From: Candidatus Poribacteria bacterium
GTDB taxonomy: Bacteria > Poribacteria > WGA-4E > WGA-3G
Reading direction: 5' to 3'
Assembly: GCA_028821605.1 (NCBI GenBank)
Contig: JAPPFM010000002.1
Coordinates: 186,001-250,000 of the forward strand
DNA length: 64,000 bases
In this document: positions 15,870 through 24,785 of the stretch, piece by piece
Layout: the number at the start of each line of letters is the position of its first letter
Numbering within the stretch: the first letter of the stretch is position 1
Translations under genes and position numbers: made by a program
The notes under the pieces: generated by a model
What the model saw: only the letters and a program-made list of their open reading frames with translations
Told to the model about the DNA's origin: nothing
The model's database searches: none

Positions 15870-17177
15870 ATGAATATCACTGTTTGCAACCCATTGTTAA
15901 GAACCCCGCTTTCTCTTATCGTTGACGATTCGTGTCCGGTAATCAATCTCACCTACTATTGGATACAGCAGCGGCACGCGTGGAAGGCGCGGCATCAACC
16001 GGGTGTTCCACCTGACCGTTGGGAAGGTAACGCCACGCAACTAAAAAAAATACCACCAACAATCCCCGCAGATTTTGCATCGGAGTGGGCAGAATGGTGT
16101 TGGGAGAACGGCGTGAAAGGTAAATTTAGCCTGATTCCCTACCCCGCAGGAGTGGGGCGCGTTGACGAAGGGTTTCCCAATTTTCCGACATTGGAATATC
16201 AAGCGTGGATGCGCGTTTACCGGGAGCTTATCTGGCCCAGTTTTGATTTGACACCGGAGATGCTCACCCATACCGCTGTTGTTGATCTGGACACATTCGC
16301 GCTTACTGAGGAATGGGAGCAGGTGGAATGGGTGAATCCGCCTATCGATAATAGACTCACGGATTACATCATCAAAGCGATGGAAATACTTGATAACGTT
16401 GGCATTCCGTGTGAAGGCGTGACGAGTCCCGGTGCCTTTGGAAAACGCCAAGAAGCGGCGTATGCGAAAGCGGTACTAACTGCCTCTCAGCATGTCAATA
16501 ACAACCCGCGCCCTTTCTATTTCCTCTGGCTCAAACACGATGAACTTCCCGATGTGCCTATCTGGTATGCTGAAAAGGAGAACGGCATCGCGATTGCCAG
16601 TATTGTCGCATGTGCTGGAGACTGGTTCGGTGGCTGGACGGGATACGATTTAGGAGATGCCGACCGGTTCATCACAGAGGATGGACAAGGTGGTCGCTTG
16701 CCGCCGATTCTTGAAAAGGAACTCCCGTGTGTTCTCGTCGGGCATTGGCCCGGGTTCTATTTCAACGGTGAGAAATGTGGGTTTGAGATTCTGAAGACTG
16801 TCAAAGCGCGACTCGACAATTATGACCCGGATGGCACGAAGACGCTCTGGATGAAAACTTCGGAAATTGGACACTATTGGATGGCGCGCGAACTCACCGA
16901 CATAACAGTCTGGGAACGAGATTCTTCTGGTTTCCCACCTGATAAGGGGGGTAGGGGGGTTGTGCGAGAAGTTAACCTCTCCACTCAATTCCCAACGGCA
17001 AACTTCACGCTGGCTATTGATGCTCCAGTCCGCCATGTCCAGATCAACGGGTGGGATCTACGTGAGGTTCATTCCCGCCGCGATTTTCAGTGCGATACGT
17101 TTCGCTGTGAAGGTAAGCAGACGTTTATCGCCTTTGATTTAGAAATTGGCGACACGCAACTTGTACTTACGGAATGA
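15870..17177 (+). CDS. Polysaccharide-deacetylase-like hypothetical protein
   Basis: This 435-residue protein begins with a beta strand ending in Asp-Asp (LSLIVDDSCP), followed by a second strand (VKGKFSLIPYPAG). That is the arrangement in NodB-type and related deacetylase barrels, where the Asp pair binds metal. Histidines such as ILTHTAVVD, YFLWLKHDE and VLVGHWPGFYF could complete the site. The last 80 residues form a small beta domain. I assign the fold by pattern only. No signal peptide is seen. It ends by overlapping the convergent short-chain dehydrogenase by 11 bases. Confidence 0.5.
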   Translation: MNITVCNPLLRTPLSLIVDDSCPVINLTYYWIQQRHAWKARHQPGVPPDRWEGNATQLKKIPPTIPADFASEWAEWCWENGVKGKFSLIPYPAGVGRVDEGFPNFPTLEYQAWMRVYRELIWPSFDLTPEMLTHTAVVDLDTFALTEEWEQVEWVNPPIDNRLTDYIIKAMEILDNVGIPCEGVTSPGAFGKRQEAAYAKAVLTASQHVNNNPRPFYFLWLKHDELPDVPIWYAEKENGIAIASIVACAGDWFGGWTGYDLGDADRFITEDGQGGRLPPILEKELPCVLVGHWPGFYFNGEKCGFEILKTVKARLDNYDPDGTKTLWMKTSEIGHYWMARELTDITVWERDSSGFPPDKGGRGVVREVNLSTQFPTANFTLAIDAPVRHVQINGWDLREVHSRRDFQCDTFRCEGKQTFIAFDLEIGDTQLVLTE

Positions 17178-17919
17178 GAATTCGTCCACCACTGGCAATC
17201 ACAGTTGAACCTGTCATATAACTGGATTCCTCGCTCAAGAGGAATGCTATCACATCTGCCATTTCTTCGGGTTCACCAAACCTGCCGAGTGGTGTCGTGG
17301 AGCGCAATTGCTCTGCCATTTCTGATGAGACTTCACCTAACATGTCCGTCGCGATCGCCCCGGGGGCAACCGAATTAATGCGGATGTTGTGTGGTGCAAG
17401 CGGTCCGCAGCACGATTTTGTCAGTGAGATCACCCCGGCTTTCGCTGCTGCGTAGGGCAACTGATTCGGACGGACTGCCAGCGCAGCAATCGACGATACA
17501 TTGACGATACGTCCAAACTGCCTCTCAATCATTCCCGGTTTGACTGCCCACAACACGTTGAAAGGACCTGTCAGGTTGATTGCAACGATCCGATCCCAGT
17601 GTTCAGGTGTGAGTTCTTCAAATGTCATATCGCCGACATCTCCAGCGTTGTTTACCAGCAGTTCAATCGCCCCAAGTTCTTCCGTCACCGTTGCGACCAT
17701 TCTGTTCACGGCATCTCTATCCGCGATGTCGGCTTGCACAGGTATCGCTTCCTGCCCCAAGTTTCCGCGAATCTGTTCACAAACGGTTTCCGCTTTATCA
17801 ATTGCGCGAGAATAGTGGACGGCAACAGTCGCGCCTTCACCAGCAAGTTTGAGGGCTGTTGCCTTTCCAATGCCACGGCTTCCGCCGGTTACCAATGCTA
17901 CCCTTCCCTGAAATCTCAT
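17167..17919 (-). CDS. Short-chain dehydrogenase/reductase (FabG-like)
   Basis: This 250-residue classical SDR has the cofactor motif TGGSRGIG at 11-18, NNAG at 90-93, and catalytic Ser143, Tyr156 and Lys160 (PYAAAK). Length and motifs match 3-oxoacyl-ACP reductase and related sugar or alcohol dehydrogenases. FabG itself cannot be told from other family members, and no fatty-acid gene is nearby. The ATG at 17919 is preceded on the minus strand by a variant of repeat A that supplies AAGGGG and the run ATTAAAAAA. Confidence 0.9.
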   Translation of the reverse strand: MRFQGRVALVTGGSRGIGKATALKLAGEGATVAVHYSRAIDKAETVCEQIRGNLGQEAIPVQADIADRDAVNRMVATVTEELGAIELLVNNAGDVGDMTFEELTPEHWDRIVAINLTGPFNVLWAVKPGMIERQFGRIVNVSSIAALAVRPNQLPYAAAKAGVISLTKSCCGPLAPHNIRINSVAPGAIATDMLGEVSSEMAEQLRSTTPLGRFGEPEEMADVIAFLLSEESSYMTGSTVIASGGRILIP

Positions 17920-17990
17920 TTTTTTAATGATTAACCCCTTGGCACTGCTCCATTACATTACGCAGTGGTTTTCGGTTAATTCTAACCGTT
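17920..17990 (-). repeat. Degenerate copy of repeat A before SDR gene
   Basis: Read on the minus strand, it contains GCGTAATGTAATGGAG and ends AAGGGG...ATTAAAAAA directly before the ATG at 17919. It matches the two ends of repeat A, while the middle is diverged. Confidence 0.45.
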
Positions 17991-18092
17991 TCTAAGATAT
18001 AAAAATTTAAGCACCTGACTTGTTCCTAATCCCGTTAAAATTGATCGCAAACCTGCCTGAAATGGAATGGAGGACAGCGCGAAGACCAATTA

Positions 18093-18992
18093 TTAAAAAG
18101 CCTGTAATTGTTCCCATACATCGTCGGGAATTGGTGTCGTGGCGGCGGCGAAATTCTGCTCTACTTCTGTCGCATTCTTAGAACCTGTTAGACTCATTGC
18201 AATGCGGGGTTGCCGAAAGCAGAATTGAATGGCGAGATTCAGGACATTCTGGTTGTTGTCATTTGCCCACTGCCAGAGTCGATGTGCCCTTTCGGCATCA
18301 GATGTTTCTAAGTGCATCCTTTCAATGGACACATCTGGCTCAAGCCCTGAAAGCAGTCCCATTGCAATGGGACTTCCGTTGATAATTCCGATGTCGTTTT
18401 CAGCAGCAAGCGGTATTAACCACTCGTTTGCGGTTTGACTCAGGAGCGTATAATCCAAATATGTTAGAATCACATCGACGACACCGGTTTCGATGGCGAT
18501 TTTATGGAATTCGTGTTGTCGAACCCCAAGTCCGATGAACTTAATCAGGCCTTCTTCGCGCATCCGTTGGAGTTCATCCAGCGCACCGCCTTTCGCGACA
18601 ACGGGGTCCATGCTATCTGGATCATGCACTAAGCAGACATCAAGGTAGTCTGTCCCCAATAGCCTTAGACTATTTTCGACACTTCGGCGCGTGCCTGCAG
18701 CACTAAAATCACCGCGCCATTCGGGATGTATGCCTGTTTTCGTGGCGAGATAAATCTTTTCACGCCAACCGTTGGCGAGTGCTAATCCTACGCGTCTTTC
18801 ACTTTCCCCATAGAGTGGCGCGGTGTCCAGATAATTGATTCCTAAATCAATCGCCCGGTGCACCGCCTCGATGGCTTCATCGTCGGTGACATCGCCTCTG
18901 CCGAGTCCTGCGCCGCCCATACCGAGGCATGTAACTTCTAATTCTGTGCGTCCTAACCGCCGCATGGGTAAGGGATGAGTTTGTGTTGACAT
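18093..18992 (-). CDS. Aldo/keto reductase
   Basis: This 299-residue TIM-barrel oxidoreductase has the catalytic tetrad of the family: Asp56 (NYLDTAP), Tyr61 (PLYGESE), Lys85 (LATKTG) and His123 (CLVHDP). It uses NAD(P)H to reduce carbonyls. The form MRRLGRTELEVTCLGMGG is the start seen in bacterial family members close to L-fucose/D-threo-aldose dehydrogenases. The substrate is not certain. The start is preceded by a good AAAGGAGG stretch. The 121-bp MITE copy 1 lies immediately upstream. Confidence 0.9.
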   Translation of the reverse strand: MSTQTHPLPMRRLGRTELEVTCLGMGGAGLGRGDVTDDEAIEAVHRAIDLGINYLDTAPLYGESERRVGLALANGWREKIYLATKTGIHPEWRGDFSAAGTRRSVENSLRLLGTDYLDVCLVHDPDSMDPVVAKGGALDELQRMREEGLIKFIGLGVRQHEFHKIAIETGVVDVILTYLDYTLLSQTANEWLIPLAAENDIGIINGSPIAMGLLSGLEPDVSIERMHLETSDAERAHRLWQWANDNNQNVLNLAIQFCFRQPRIAMSLTGSKNATEVEQNFAAATTPIPDDVWEQLQAF

Positions 18993-19015
18993 GGTTTACC
19001 TCCTTTTTTTAAGGA

Positions 19016-19136
19016 TTATAGTAAAGCCCGTAATTATTCATACACCAACACAAGGTCGAGGATACAATCCTCGCCAGCGGCGGTGGAGGGTTTGTTCCCA
19101 GACAAACTGTAAACATATTTTCGGATTCTACTATAA
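19016..19136. mobile_element. MITE-like repeat B, copy 1 (121 bp)
   Basis: It starts TTATAGTAAAGCCCG and ends CGGATTCTACTATAA. The two ends are an inverted repeat with 12 of 15 matching. The core holds the hairpin GAGGATACAATCCTC. The copy at 23566-23686 has the same length and a similar sequence. There is no transposase, so it would be moved by a protein encoded elsewhere. Confidence 0.8.
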
Positions 19137-19146
19137 AAAAACAAAA

Positions 19147-19241
19147 GCGCGTAGCTTGAAACGTAGTGGAAAGCGGGTATACGGCGAAGAACTTTCCTAC
19201 CAAAACCTTTCTGACCGAACCGCAAGAAAAATTAAAAAACT
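19147..19241 (+). repeat. Repeat A, copy 3 (overlaps cupin 3' end)
   Basis: It runs from GCGCGTAGCTTGAAACG to ACCGCAAGAAAAATTAAAAA. It lies beside MITE copy 1. The end of the repeat forms the stop codon and last residues of the convergent cupin gene, because TTAAAAAAC read backwards gives the final Val-Phe-stop. Confidence 0.75.
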
Positions 19242-19597
19242 CGGTGTAGATGCCCACGGCGTGCATCAGGAGGTATCAAGCTCACCCACTGCACCCCTTT
19301 AACCACGTCGTTGGGGGTATGTCCATGTTCGACACCTTTAGGGGTAACAACCAAATCCCCGGGACCAATACGGTAGGATTCGGATTGCCCCTCAGCCGTT
19401 CGGAGCGTCACAGTTGTTGTGCCTTCCGTGAAATACCAATACTCGTCAAAATCGTGATAGTGGAGTTCGGTGGGATTTTCTTTGGAAACGGCGAAAGCCC
19501 CGATTGTCGTCATATCTGGGGTGTCCAAAACTTTTCCAAGCACTTCGCCGATACGCTCCCCTTCACTCAATCGGATAACACACAGGTTCGTATCCAT
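19232..19597 (-). CDS. Cupin-domain protein
   Basis: This 121-residue single-domain cupin has LHYHDFDEYWYFTEG, the metal-binding motif 1 with two His and a Glu. Motif 2 lies in GDLVVTPKGVEHGH. Cupins with this form bind a divalent metal and act as small dioxygenases, isomerases or sugar-binding proteins. The start overlaps the stop of the upstream isomerase (TAATG), so the two are translationally coupled. The last residues come from repeat A copy 3. The function is probably linked to sugar metabolism, by neighbourhood. Confidence 0.85.
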   Translation of the reverse strand: MDTNLCVIRLSEGERIGEVLGKVLDTPDMTTIGAFAVSKENPTELHYHDFDEYWYFTEGTTTVTLRTAEGQSESYRIGPGDLVVTPKGVEHGHTPNDVVKGVQWVSLIPPDARRGHLHRVF

Positions 19598-20358
19598 TAG
19601 ATCACCCCGATATCTTTCAGGTGTTGCAGTGAATCTGCCACCCGCGCCTTGGCACCTGCTTCGTCAAGGTTTTCGCCCTCAACGCCCTCTAATTCCATGG
19701 TGAAGGGACCGTAAAAACCTGTCTCGTTCAACGTCTGGAATACGGCTTTGAAATCGACAACACCCTCACCGAGCGCGGGGAAATTCCACGTTCGATAACC
19801 GCCATTTGTATCCTTAAGGTGGACAGCACCAACGTGTCCGACGACTTTCTGGACTTCCGTAACAGCCGTCACATTGTGATTGTAGTAATAGACGTTGCCA
19901 GTATCAAAATTGACACAGATATTCGGATGATTCACGGCTTGCATCGTTTCAAGTGCGATGTCGCCGTTGTGTATCAAATCTGGGTGCGTTTCCAAGCAGA
20001 CTTTAATGCCTGCAGGTGCAGCGTTTTCACCAATGGCGCGGAGCCGGTCATATACGGCGTTTCGATCCGCATCACCAGCGTGAACGCTGACAAAGATAAT
20101 TTTCACATCCATCTCGGCAGCGATTTCTAAAGTCGTCTGAAAATCTGAAACAACCGTTTCGGACTGAATATCGCAACTGCCGAGCAGACTGGTAGCAGTG
20201 AGTCCGTGTGCGTCCAATTCTGCACAGAGCGCATCGACGGAGTCAGCGGTAGGGACACCAATTTCTACGTTTGGCAAACCGATTTCTGCCAAGTGCGAAT
20301 ACGCTCCGTCACGAAACTGTCGGTAGCTTCCTAAGTTGCACGCGATAATATTTTCCAT
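19597..20358 (-). CDS. Sugar phosphate isomerase/epimerase-like TIM-barrel protein
   Basis: The product is 253 residues from ATG at 20358. The ATG at 20364 sits directly on the Shine-Dalgarno AGGAG, so the second methionine fits better. Conserved metal residues of the xylose-isomerase-like family are visible: LETHPDL, NFDTGNVYY, VHLKDTNG and TMELEGVEG. Such proteins isomerise or epimerise sugars or inositols using a divalent metal. It overlaps the cupin gene by one base and is probably in one transcript with the VWA gene, which ends 15 bases upstream. Confidence 0.88.
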   Translation of the reverse strand: MENIIACNLGSYRQFRDGAYSHLAEIGLPNVEIGVPTADSVDALCAELDAHGLTATSLLGSCDIQSETVVSDFQTTLEIAAEMDVKIIFVSVHAGDADRNAVYDRLRAIGENAAPAGIKVCLETHPDLIHNGDIALETMQAVNHPNICVNFDTGNVYYYNHNVTAVTEVQKVVGHVGAVHLKDTNGGYRTWNFPALGEGVVDFKAVFQTLNETGFYGPFTMELEGVEGENLDEAGAKARVADSLQHLKDIGVI

Positions 20359-20373
20359 TTTCATCTCCTACTT

Positions 20374-21381
20374 TTACGGGATTTTTCGTAGCACCGTATT
20401 GCTCAATAGAATCTCGATTCCCAACAGTAGAACTGCGGGTATCAAGAAATATGTTGCCAACTCTTTGTGGTCAACAGTGTTGAAGGTCTTAAATTCTGTC
20501 TTTTCAAAACGGTCGATTTCCGCATAGATCTGCTCCAGAGATTGCGTATCTGTGGCACGAAAGTAGCGTCCTCCCGTCGTCTGTGCAATCTGCTTTAAGG
20601 TATCCTCGTCGAGATAGGTGAGAACCTCACGGTACCGTTTGCCGAATGTCATGTCTGCATAGGGGATACGCGCACCGCCCTCTTTTCCCATACCGATGGT
20701 ATAGACCTTGATCCCGAAGGATTGTGCCAGAGACGCTGCTGCCCTTGGATTGATACTGCCAGCGTTGTTTTCACCATCGGTCAACAGGATGACAATCTTG
20801 GTTTTCGATTCCGAGGCACGTAAGCGTTGGGTAGCGGTCGCAAGTGCATCCCCGATAGCCGTGCCGTCCTCAAGTTGACCGATCTCTACATCGCCGAGCA
20901 ATTCTGCTAACACCTGATAATCCAATGTCAGAGGACAGAGTGTGAAACTTTCACCGGCGAAAACAACTAAGCCGATGCGATCATTTTCGCTGTGGGTCAG
21001 TCTTTTTTCAAGCATGGCATTGACAACCGATTTAGCGGTTTGGATGCGGTTCATTCCCTCAAAATCTTCCGCCCGCATACTCTCGGAGATGTCAAGAACT
21101 AAGAGGATATCAATACCTGCTGCTAATCTATGTTCACGGCTTTGAGAGAGTTGTGGACGCGCAAGCGTGACGATGAGAAGCGTAATCACGATGAATCTCG
21201 CTACTTTCAGTATCGGCAACGCTTTAATCGAAAAAGTCTGCCGCATGTCTTGAATGCCTGCTAAGAACCCGTGTTTGAAGTCAGAGAAGCGAATTACCTG
21301 TCTGTGCAGCCGCCGCAAAGCGATTATTAACAGCGGAACTATAATGAGTAAACTGAGGAAGACAGGAGATGCTAACTGCAT
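20374..21381 (-). CDS. VWA-domain membrane protein (BatA-like)
   Basis: This 335-residue protein has two N-terminal membrane helices (residues 6-22 and about 58-78) and one at the C-terminus (about 308-328). A von Willebrand factor A domain lies between, with the MIDAS motif in LVLDISESMR (Asp-x-Ser-x-Ser), ILLTDGENN and the Thr-containing loop. The arrangement is that of BatA/BatB, which are surface-facing metal-ion-dependent adhesion proteins, usually encoded with a MoxR ATPase and BatD. Neither of those is here. It follows the bactofilin-like gene by five bases. Confidence 0.85.
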   Translation of the reverse strand: MQLASPVFLSLLIIVPLLIIALRRLHRQVIRFSDFKHGFLAGIQDMRQTFSIKALPILKVARFIVITLLIVTLARPQLSQSREHRLAAGIDILLVLDISESMRAEDFEGMNRIQTAKSVVNAMLEKRLTHSENDRIGLVVFAGESFTLCPLTLDYQVLAELLGDVEIGQLEDGTAIGDALATATQRLRASESKTKIVILLTDGENNAGSINPRAAASLAQSFGIKVYTIGMGKEGGARIPYADMTFGKRYREVLTYLDEDTLKQIAQTTGGRYFRATDTQSLEQIYAEIDRFEKTEFKTFNTVDHKELATYFLIPAVLLLGIEILLSNTVLRKIP

Positions 21382-21386
21382 ATAGA

Positions 21387-22499
21387 TTATACTCTTTCTG
21401 ACAGGCTCCCCTGCGCGCTACCAGGGAGCGGATAAGTGCTTTTGTGTGGCGTTTCTGGTCGCATCATACTCATAATCTTCAGTAGACAGAGTCCGATGCC
21501 GATAGCGTTAACAATCAGGAACGTCATCCAGTCAACATAAGGCAAGGCTGTAGCCATGAAATAGAGGGTGTAGCTAAAAATCACGGCAAGCGGTCTCCAT
21601 CGCCCTGAAAAGAGAGTGCCGCCGAGTGTAAGGAAAATCGCCGCCTTACCACAAATTGACAGTGGAATCAGAAACGAAAGGACTAACAGCATGAACGGCA
21701 CGCCGACGATTGAAAGTGTTAGCGCGGCGAGGAGGAGCGGTATTATGCCTAATATCAGGATGCCAAATATTATACTGCCGATAGGTCGCCGTCCAAATAG
21801 TTCGCTTACGGCGTTTATCGGTTTTGGGAATAAAGCTGCTGTTAGCAGATACATCAGGAGGAAGAGACCAAACTTGACGAATGTCAATCGGAAATTTGTG
21901 TGTTTACTGATCCCCCAAAAAATATGCGGATTCATCACGAGGTGTACCGCGGCAGGGACCATCTGCCAGTCATTGTTTGCTTCAAGGTTCGCCACGCTTT
22001 CTATGTTTCCCGTGACGTGTCCGCCGATAACGTGGAGCGTTCCATTCACTTGTGAGGCTGGTGTGAGTTCAATATCTCCACCGATTATCAACACATTACC
22101 GGTAACACGTCCTTGTAATGCAACGTTTCCGGCAATTACGACAAGTGTTGTTAATGTCTCATCCGCTGCCAATTGGTAATCGTTGACAACCTTAAATATT
22201 CGCTGGATCTTTTCCGTGTCAACTGCCTGGGCTTGCATTGTAGATTCGTCGGCAGTATCTTCTGACACTGACATCGGTTGTTCAGCATGTTCTGAGTCCT
22301 CTTCTTCTGTTAGATTTGTGGGTGTTGTTTCTTGTCCCGTTGCACCTTGCGCGATAAGATCCCTGCTGGCAGACTTTTTCTGTTCAAAATTCGATTGTTG
22401 CAGCAGGTCTGAAACGTGTGCTTTGTTATTTGGGAACTGTCCAAATATAGACATTGCACTAAAGCTAAAAAGTAAAAAGATAAATCCTGTTTCCTTCAT
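21387..22499 (-). CDS. Exported polymer-like membrane protein (bactofilin-like core)
   Basis: This 370-residue protein has a signal peptide (residues 1-20). A low-complexity Glu/Thr-rich segment follows. A short right-handed repeat region at about 115-175 (VVIAGNVALQGRVTGNVLIIGGDIELTPASQVNGTLHV in pieces) resembles bactofilin beta-helix turns. Four to five membrane helices cover about 215-345. Proteins with an exported beta-helix and membrane part are known in several phyla but are poorly understood. It opens the operon with the VWA gene and has a consensus promoter. Confidence 0.65.
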   Translation of the reverse strand: MKETGFIFLLFSFSAMSIFGQFPNNKAHVSDLLQQSNFEQKKSASRDLIAQGATGQETTPTNLTEEEDSEHAEQPMSVSEDTADESTMQAQAVDTEKIQRIFKVVNDYQLAADETLTTLVVIAGNVALQGRVTGNVLIIGGDIELTPASQVNGTLHVIGGHVTGNIESVANLEANNDWQMVPAAVHLVMNPHIFWGISKHTNFRLTFVKFGLFLLMYLLTAALFPKPINAVSELFGRRPIGSIIFGILILGIIPLLLAALTLSIVGVPFMLLVLSFLIPLSICGKAAIFLTLGGTLFSGRWRPLAVIFSYTLYFMATALPYVDWMTFLIVNAIGIGLCLLKIMSMMRPETPHKSTYPLPGSAQGSLSERV

Positions 22500-22538
22500 A
22501 TTTTCCTACACGGCATATTGGAATAAACATACATGAGC

Positions 22539-22567
22539 ATTATAGACGAAAAATTCTTTCATGTCAA
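22539..22567 (-). promoter_or_regulatory. Consensus promoter for the VWA operon
   Basis: On the minus strand, TTGACA (22567-22562) and TATAAT (22544-22539) are exactly 17 bases apart. It is 40 bases before the start at 22499 and divergent from the promoter at 22579. Confidence 0.8.
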
Positions 22568-22578
22568 CGATTTTTCCC

Positions 22579-22607
22579 TTGACATGTACCTATGAATCTG
22601 ATACGAT
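22579..22607 (+). promoter_or_regulatory. Promoter for LamG protein 1
   Basis: TTGACA (22579-22584) and TACGAT (22602-22607) are 17 bases apart. The leader of about 115 bases before the ATG at 22729 ends with AGGAGGG. Confidence 0.6.
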
Positions 22608-22728
22608 AAATATATGTCTAATGTTTGTCAGCGGTTTATGCTTCAGCACTATTGTGGTGTCCGCATAAATCGAATGGGTGTATGTATAAAGTCTTTAGAG
22701 GTGTTGTAATATTGAGCAGGAGGGCAAG

Positions 22729-23559
22729 ATGAATTTCAGCGTTATTTCTGCTGGCAAGTTTTGGCTTGTGAGCTTAGTTGTTGTATGTTTCAGTTTCTTT
22801 TTTGCTGGTATTTTGTTTGTCTCCCCCACGTTTGCCGAGATTGACCCTGATACCGTTGTCGGGGTGTGGCTTTTTGATGAAGGCAAAGGAAATGTCGCAA
22901 CCGATGCTTCAGAAAATGGTTTAGATGGCGAATTTGAAGGCAAACCTAAATGGGTTGAGGGTAAGTTTGGGATGGCACTTGAATTCGATGGGAAATCCGC
23001 TTACGTTCAGATCCCAGCGCATGAAAACCCTACTGAAGCAATAACGGTCTCAGCGTGGGCGAAGAGTGCATCCGAACTTTGGAACCAACCCGGTTGGATA
23101 GTTGAAAAACGGAACGCCTATATCATCCATCCGAACAGCGGGACAAAAAATATCGCGTGGCCGGTTTGCAATGGCGGCTGCTGGAATAAACCCGGCGGTT
23201 GGAATGACGGTAATGTTGGTACCGATGATATTACCGAATGGCACATGTACACCACCACTTACAATAGCAAGACGGGTGAGTGGTACATCTATATTGATGC
23301 CGAAGAAGCGAGCGCGTTGGATTTGGCTAAAAATCCGATTGATCTTGATACTGGTCCCGCTAATATTGGATTTGATGACTGCTGCGGGGGCGCACGCTTT
23401 GGCGCAGGTGCTGTTGACGAGGTCTTAATTCTCAGTGTCGCTTTGGAACAGGAGGACATTGAAAAACTGTATAAAAACGGACTTTATGCTGAAGTCTTGG
23501 CGGTTGAACCAGCTGATAAAATGACAACCACCTGGGCGGATGTGAAAGTCAAGTATTAG
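22729..23559 (+). CDS. Secreted LamG-domain protein 1
   Basis: This 276-residue protein has a signal peptide (hydrophobic core about 12-31, cleavage near Ala36-Glu). It begins with VVGVWLFDEGKGNVATD, the usual first strand of LamG/concanavalin A-like domains, followed by the jelly-roll strands. Cysteine pairs at CNGGC and CCGG could form disulfides. It has about 75% similarity to the next gene. Function is probably carbohydrate or matrix binding. The C-terminal tail (VEPADKMTTTWADVKVKY) is shared with two other proteins here. Confidence 0.88.
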   Translation: MNFSVISAGKFWLVSLVVVCFSFFFAGILFVSPTFAEIDPDTVVGVWLFDEGKGNVATDASENGLDGEFEGKPKWVEGKFGMALEFDGKSAYVQIPAHENPTEAITVSAWAKSASELWNQPGWIVEKRNAYIIHPNSGTKNIAWPVCNGGCWNKPGGWNDGNVGTDDITEWHMYTTTYNSKTGEWYIYIDAEEASALDLAKNPIDLDTGPANIGFDDCCGGARFGAGAVDEVLILSVALEQEDIEKLYKNGLYAEVLAVEPADKMTTTWADVKVKY

Positions 23560-23565
23560 GGCTTT

Positions 23566-23686
23566 TTATAGTAAAACCCGTAATTACTTATACACCAACG
23601 CAAGGGCGAGGATACAATCCTCGCCAGCAGCAGTGGGGCTTTTGGTTCCTGACGAACTGTAAACATATTTTCGGATTTTACTATAA
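23566..23686. mobile_element. MITE-like repeat B, copy 2 (121 bp)
   Basis: It starts TTATAGTAAAACCCG and ends CGGATTTTACTATAA, with 14 of 15 terminal bases forming an inverted match. The internal palindrome is GGCGAGGAT, ACA, ATCCTCGCC. Length equals that of copy 1 at 19016-19136. It lies between the two LamG paralogues. Confidence 0.85.
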
Positions 23687-23781
23687 TATTCGCGCGACTT
23701 GCGTAAAATACTGTAAAAGTAGTGTAGCAAGTCGGTGCTGTATCCACATATACAACGAAGAACACGCTAAAGGAGGTCAAA

Positions 23782-24597
23782 ATGAATTTCAGCTCTTTTT
23801 TCTTTGGAAGACTTGCGCTTTTGAGTGTCGTGCTTACAGGTCTCTTTGCCATTAGTATTCTGATCAATTCCACCGCTTCAGCCGAGATTGACCCTGATAC
23901 TATTGTCGGGATGTGGCTTTTTGATGCGGGTAAAGGAAATGTCGCAACCGATGAGACCGGAAATGGACTGGATGGTGAATTTGAAGGTAAGCCGAAATGG
24001 GTTGATGGTCAATTTGGGAAGGGACTTGAACTTGATGGTGCTGGCGCACATATTGTTATTCCAGCCCATGAGAATCCAACAAAAGCGATCACCGTCTCTA
24101 TTTGGGCGAAAAGTCATACAGATACCTGGAACCAGCACGGCTTCCTTTTTGAAAAACGGAACGCCTATATCATCCATCCGAACGCAGGCACAAAAAATGT
24201 TTCCTGGCCCATTTGCAACGGGGGCTGTTGGAATAAGCCCGGGGGCTGGCGCGATGGGGAAATCGGTCCCAAAGATATTACCCAGTGGCACATGTACACG
24301 ACTACTTATGATAGCAAGACCGGTGAGTGGTACATCTATATTGATGGAAAAGAAGAGAGCTCACTGGATCTGACTAAAAATCCGATTGATTTGGATACCG
24401 GTCCGGTCTACATCGGTAATGATACTTGTTGTGCTGGACGATTCGGCGACGTTACTGTTGATGAGGCTGTAATCTTTGATGTCGCTTTGGAGCAAAGGGA
24501 CATTGAGTCGATGTTAGACGGTATGCATGCAGCTTTAGGGGTTGATCCTGCTGACAAGATGACAACCACTTGGGCAGAGGTGAAGGTCAAGTATTAG
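23782..24597 (+). CDS. Secreted LamG-domain protein 2
   Basis: This 271-residue tandem paralogue of the gene at 22729 has a signal peptide (cleavage near residue 34). The LamG jelly-roll opens with IVGMWLFDAGKGNVATD, and the paired cysteines (CNGGC, CCAG) and the tail VDPADKMTTTWAEVKVKY are retained. AAAGGAGG lies 8 bases before the start. The MITE between the two genes suggests it inserted after duplication or took part in it. It is predicted to be exported and to bind carbohydrate; the ligand is unknown. Confidence 0.88.
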   Translation: MNFSSFFFGRLALLSVVLTGLFAISILINSTASAEIDPDTIVGMWLFDAGKGNVATDETGNGLDGEFEGKPKWVDGQFGKGLELDGAGAHIVIPAHENPTKAITVSIWAKSHTDTWNQHGFLFEKRNAYIIHPNAGTKNVSWPICNGGCWNKPGGWRDGEIGPKDITQWHMYTTTYDSKTGEWYIYIDGKEESSLDLTKNPIDLDTGPVYIGNDTCCAGRFGDVTVDEAVIFDVALEQRDIESMLDGMHAALGVDPADKMTTTWAEVKVKY

Positions 24598-24627
24598 ATG
24601 AAACTTGGCTGACGGATTGCTATCTGT

Positions 24628-24651
24628 TGGGGCGGGCTATTGTGCCCGCCC
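24628..24651 (+). terminator. GC-rich hairpin after LamG gene
   Basis: GGGCGGGC and GCCCGCCC pair over eight bases with a TATTGT loop. There is no T-run, so it could be a transcription stop or a dispersed repeat. Confidence 0.4.
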
Positions 24652-24785
24652 GCATGAATAGTATCCTAAACCGGAAACCCTCGTACTACCGTAAATCCAA
24701 TAGAATCAACGTACTCCAACATGGATTGTGGAATTACTGTTCAGGCCCGTCTTGGGATAAAAAAAACAGAAAAATGGAGGAACAA

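Noticed and set aside
24628-24651. Firm rho-independent terminator call
   Set aside because: The stem is good but no T-run follows, so I list it only as a possible terminator.
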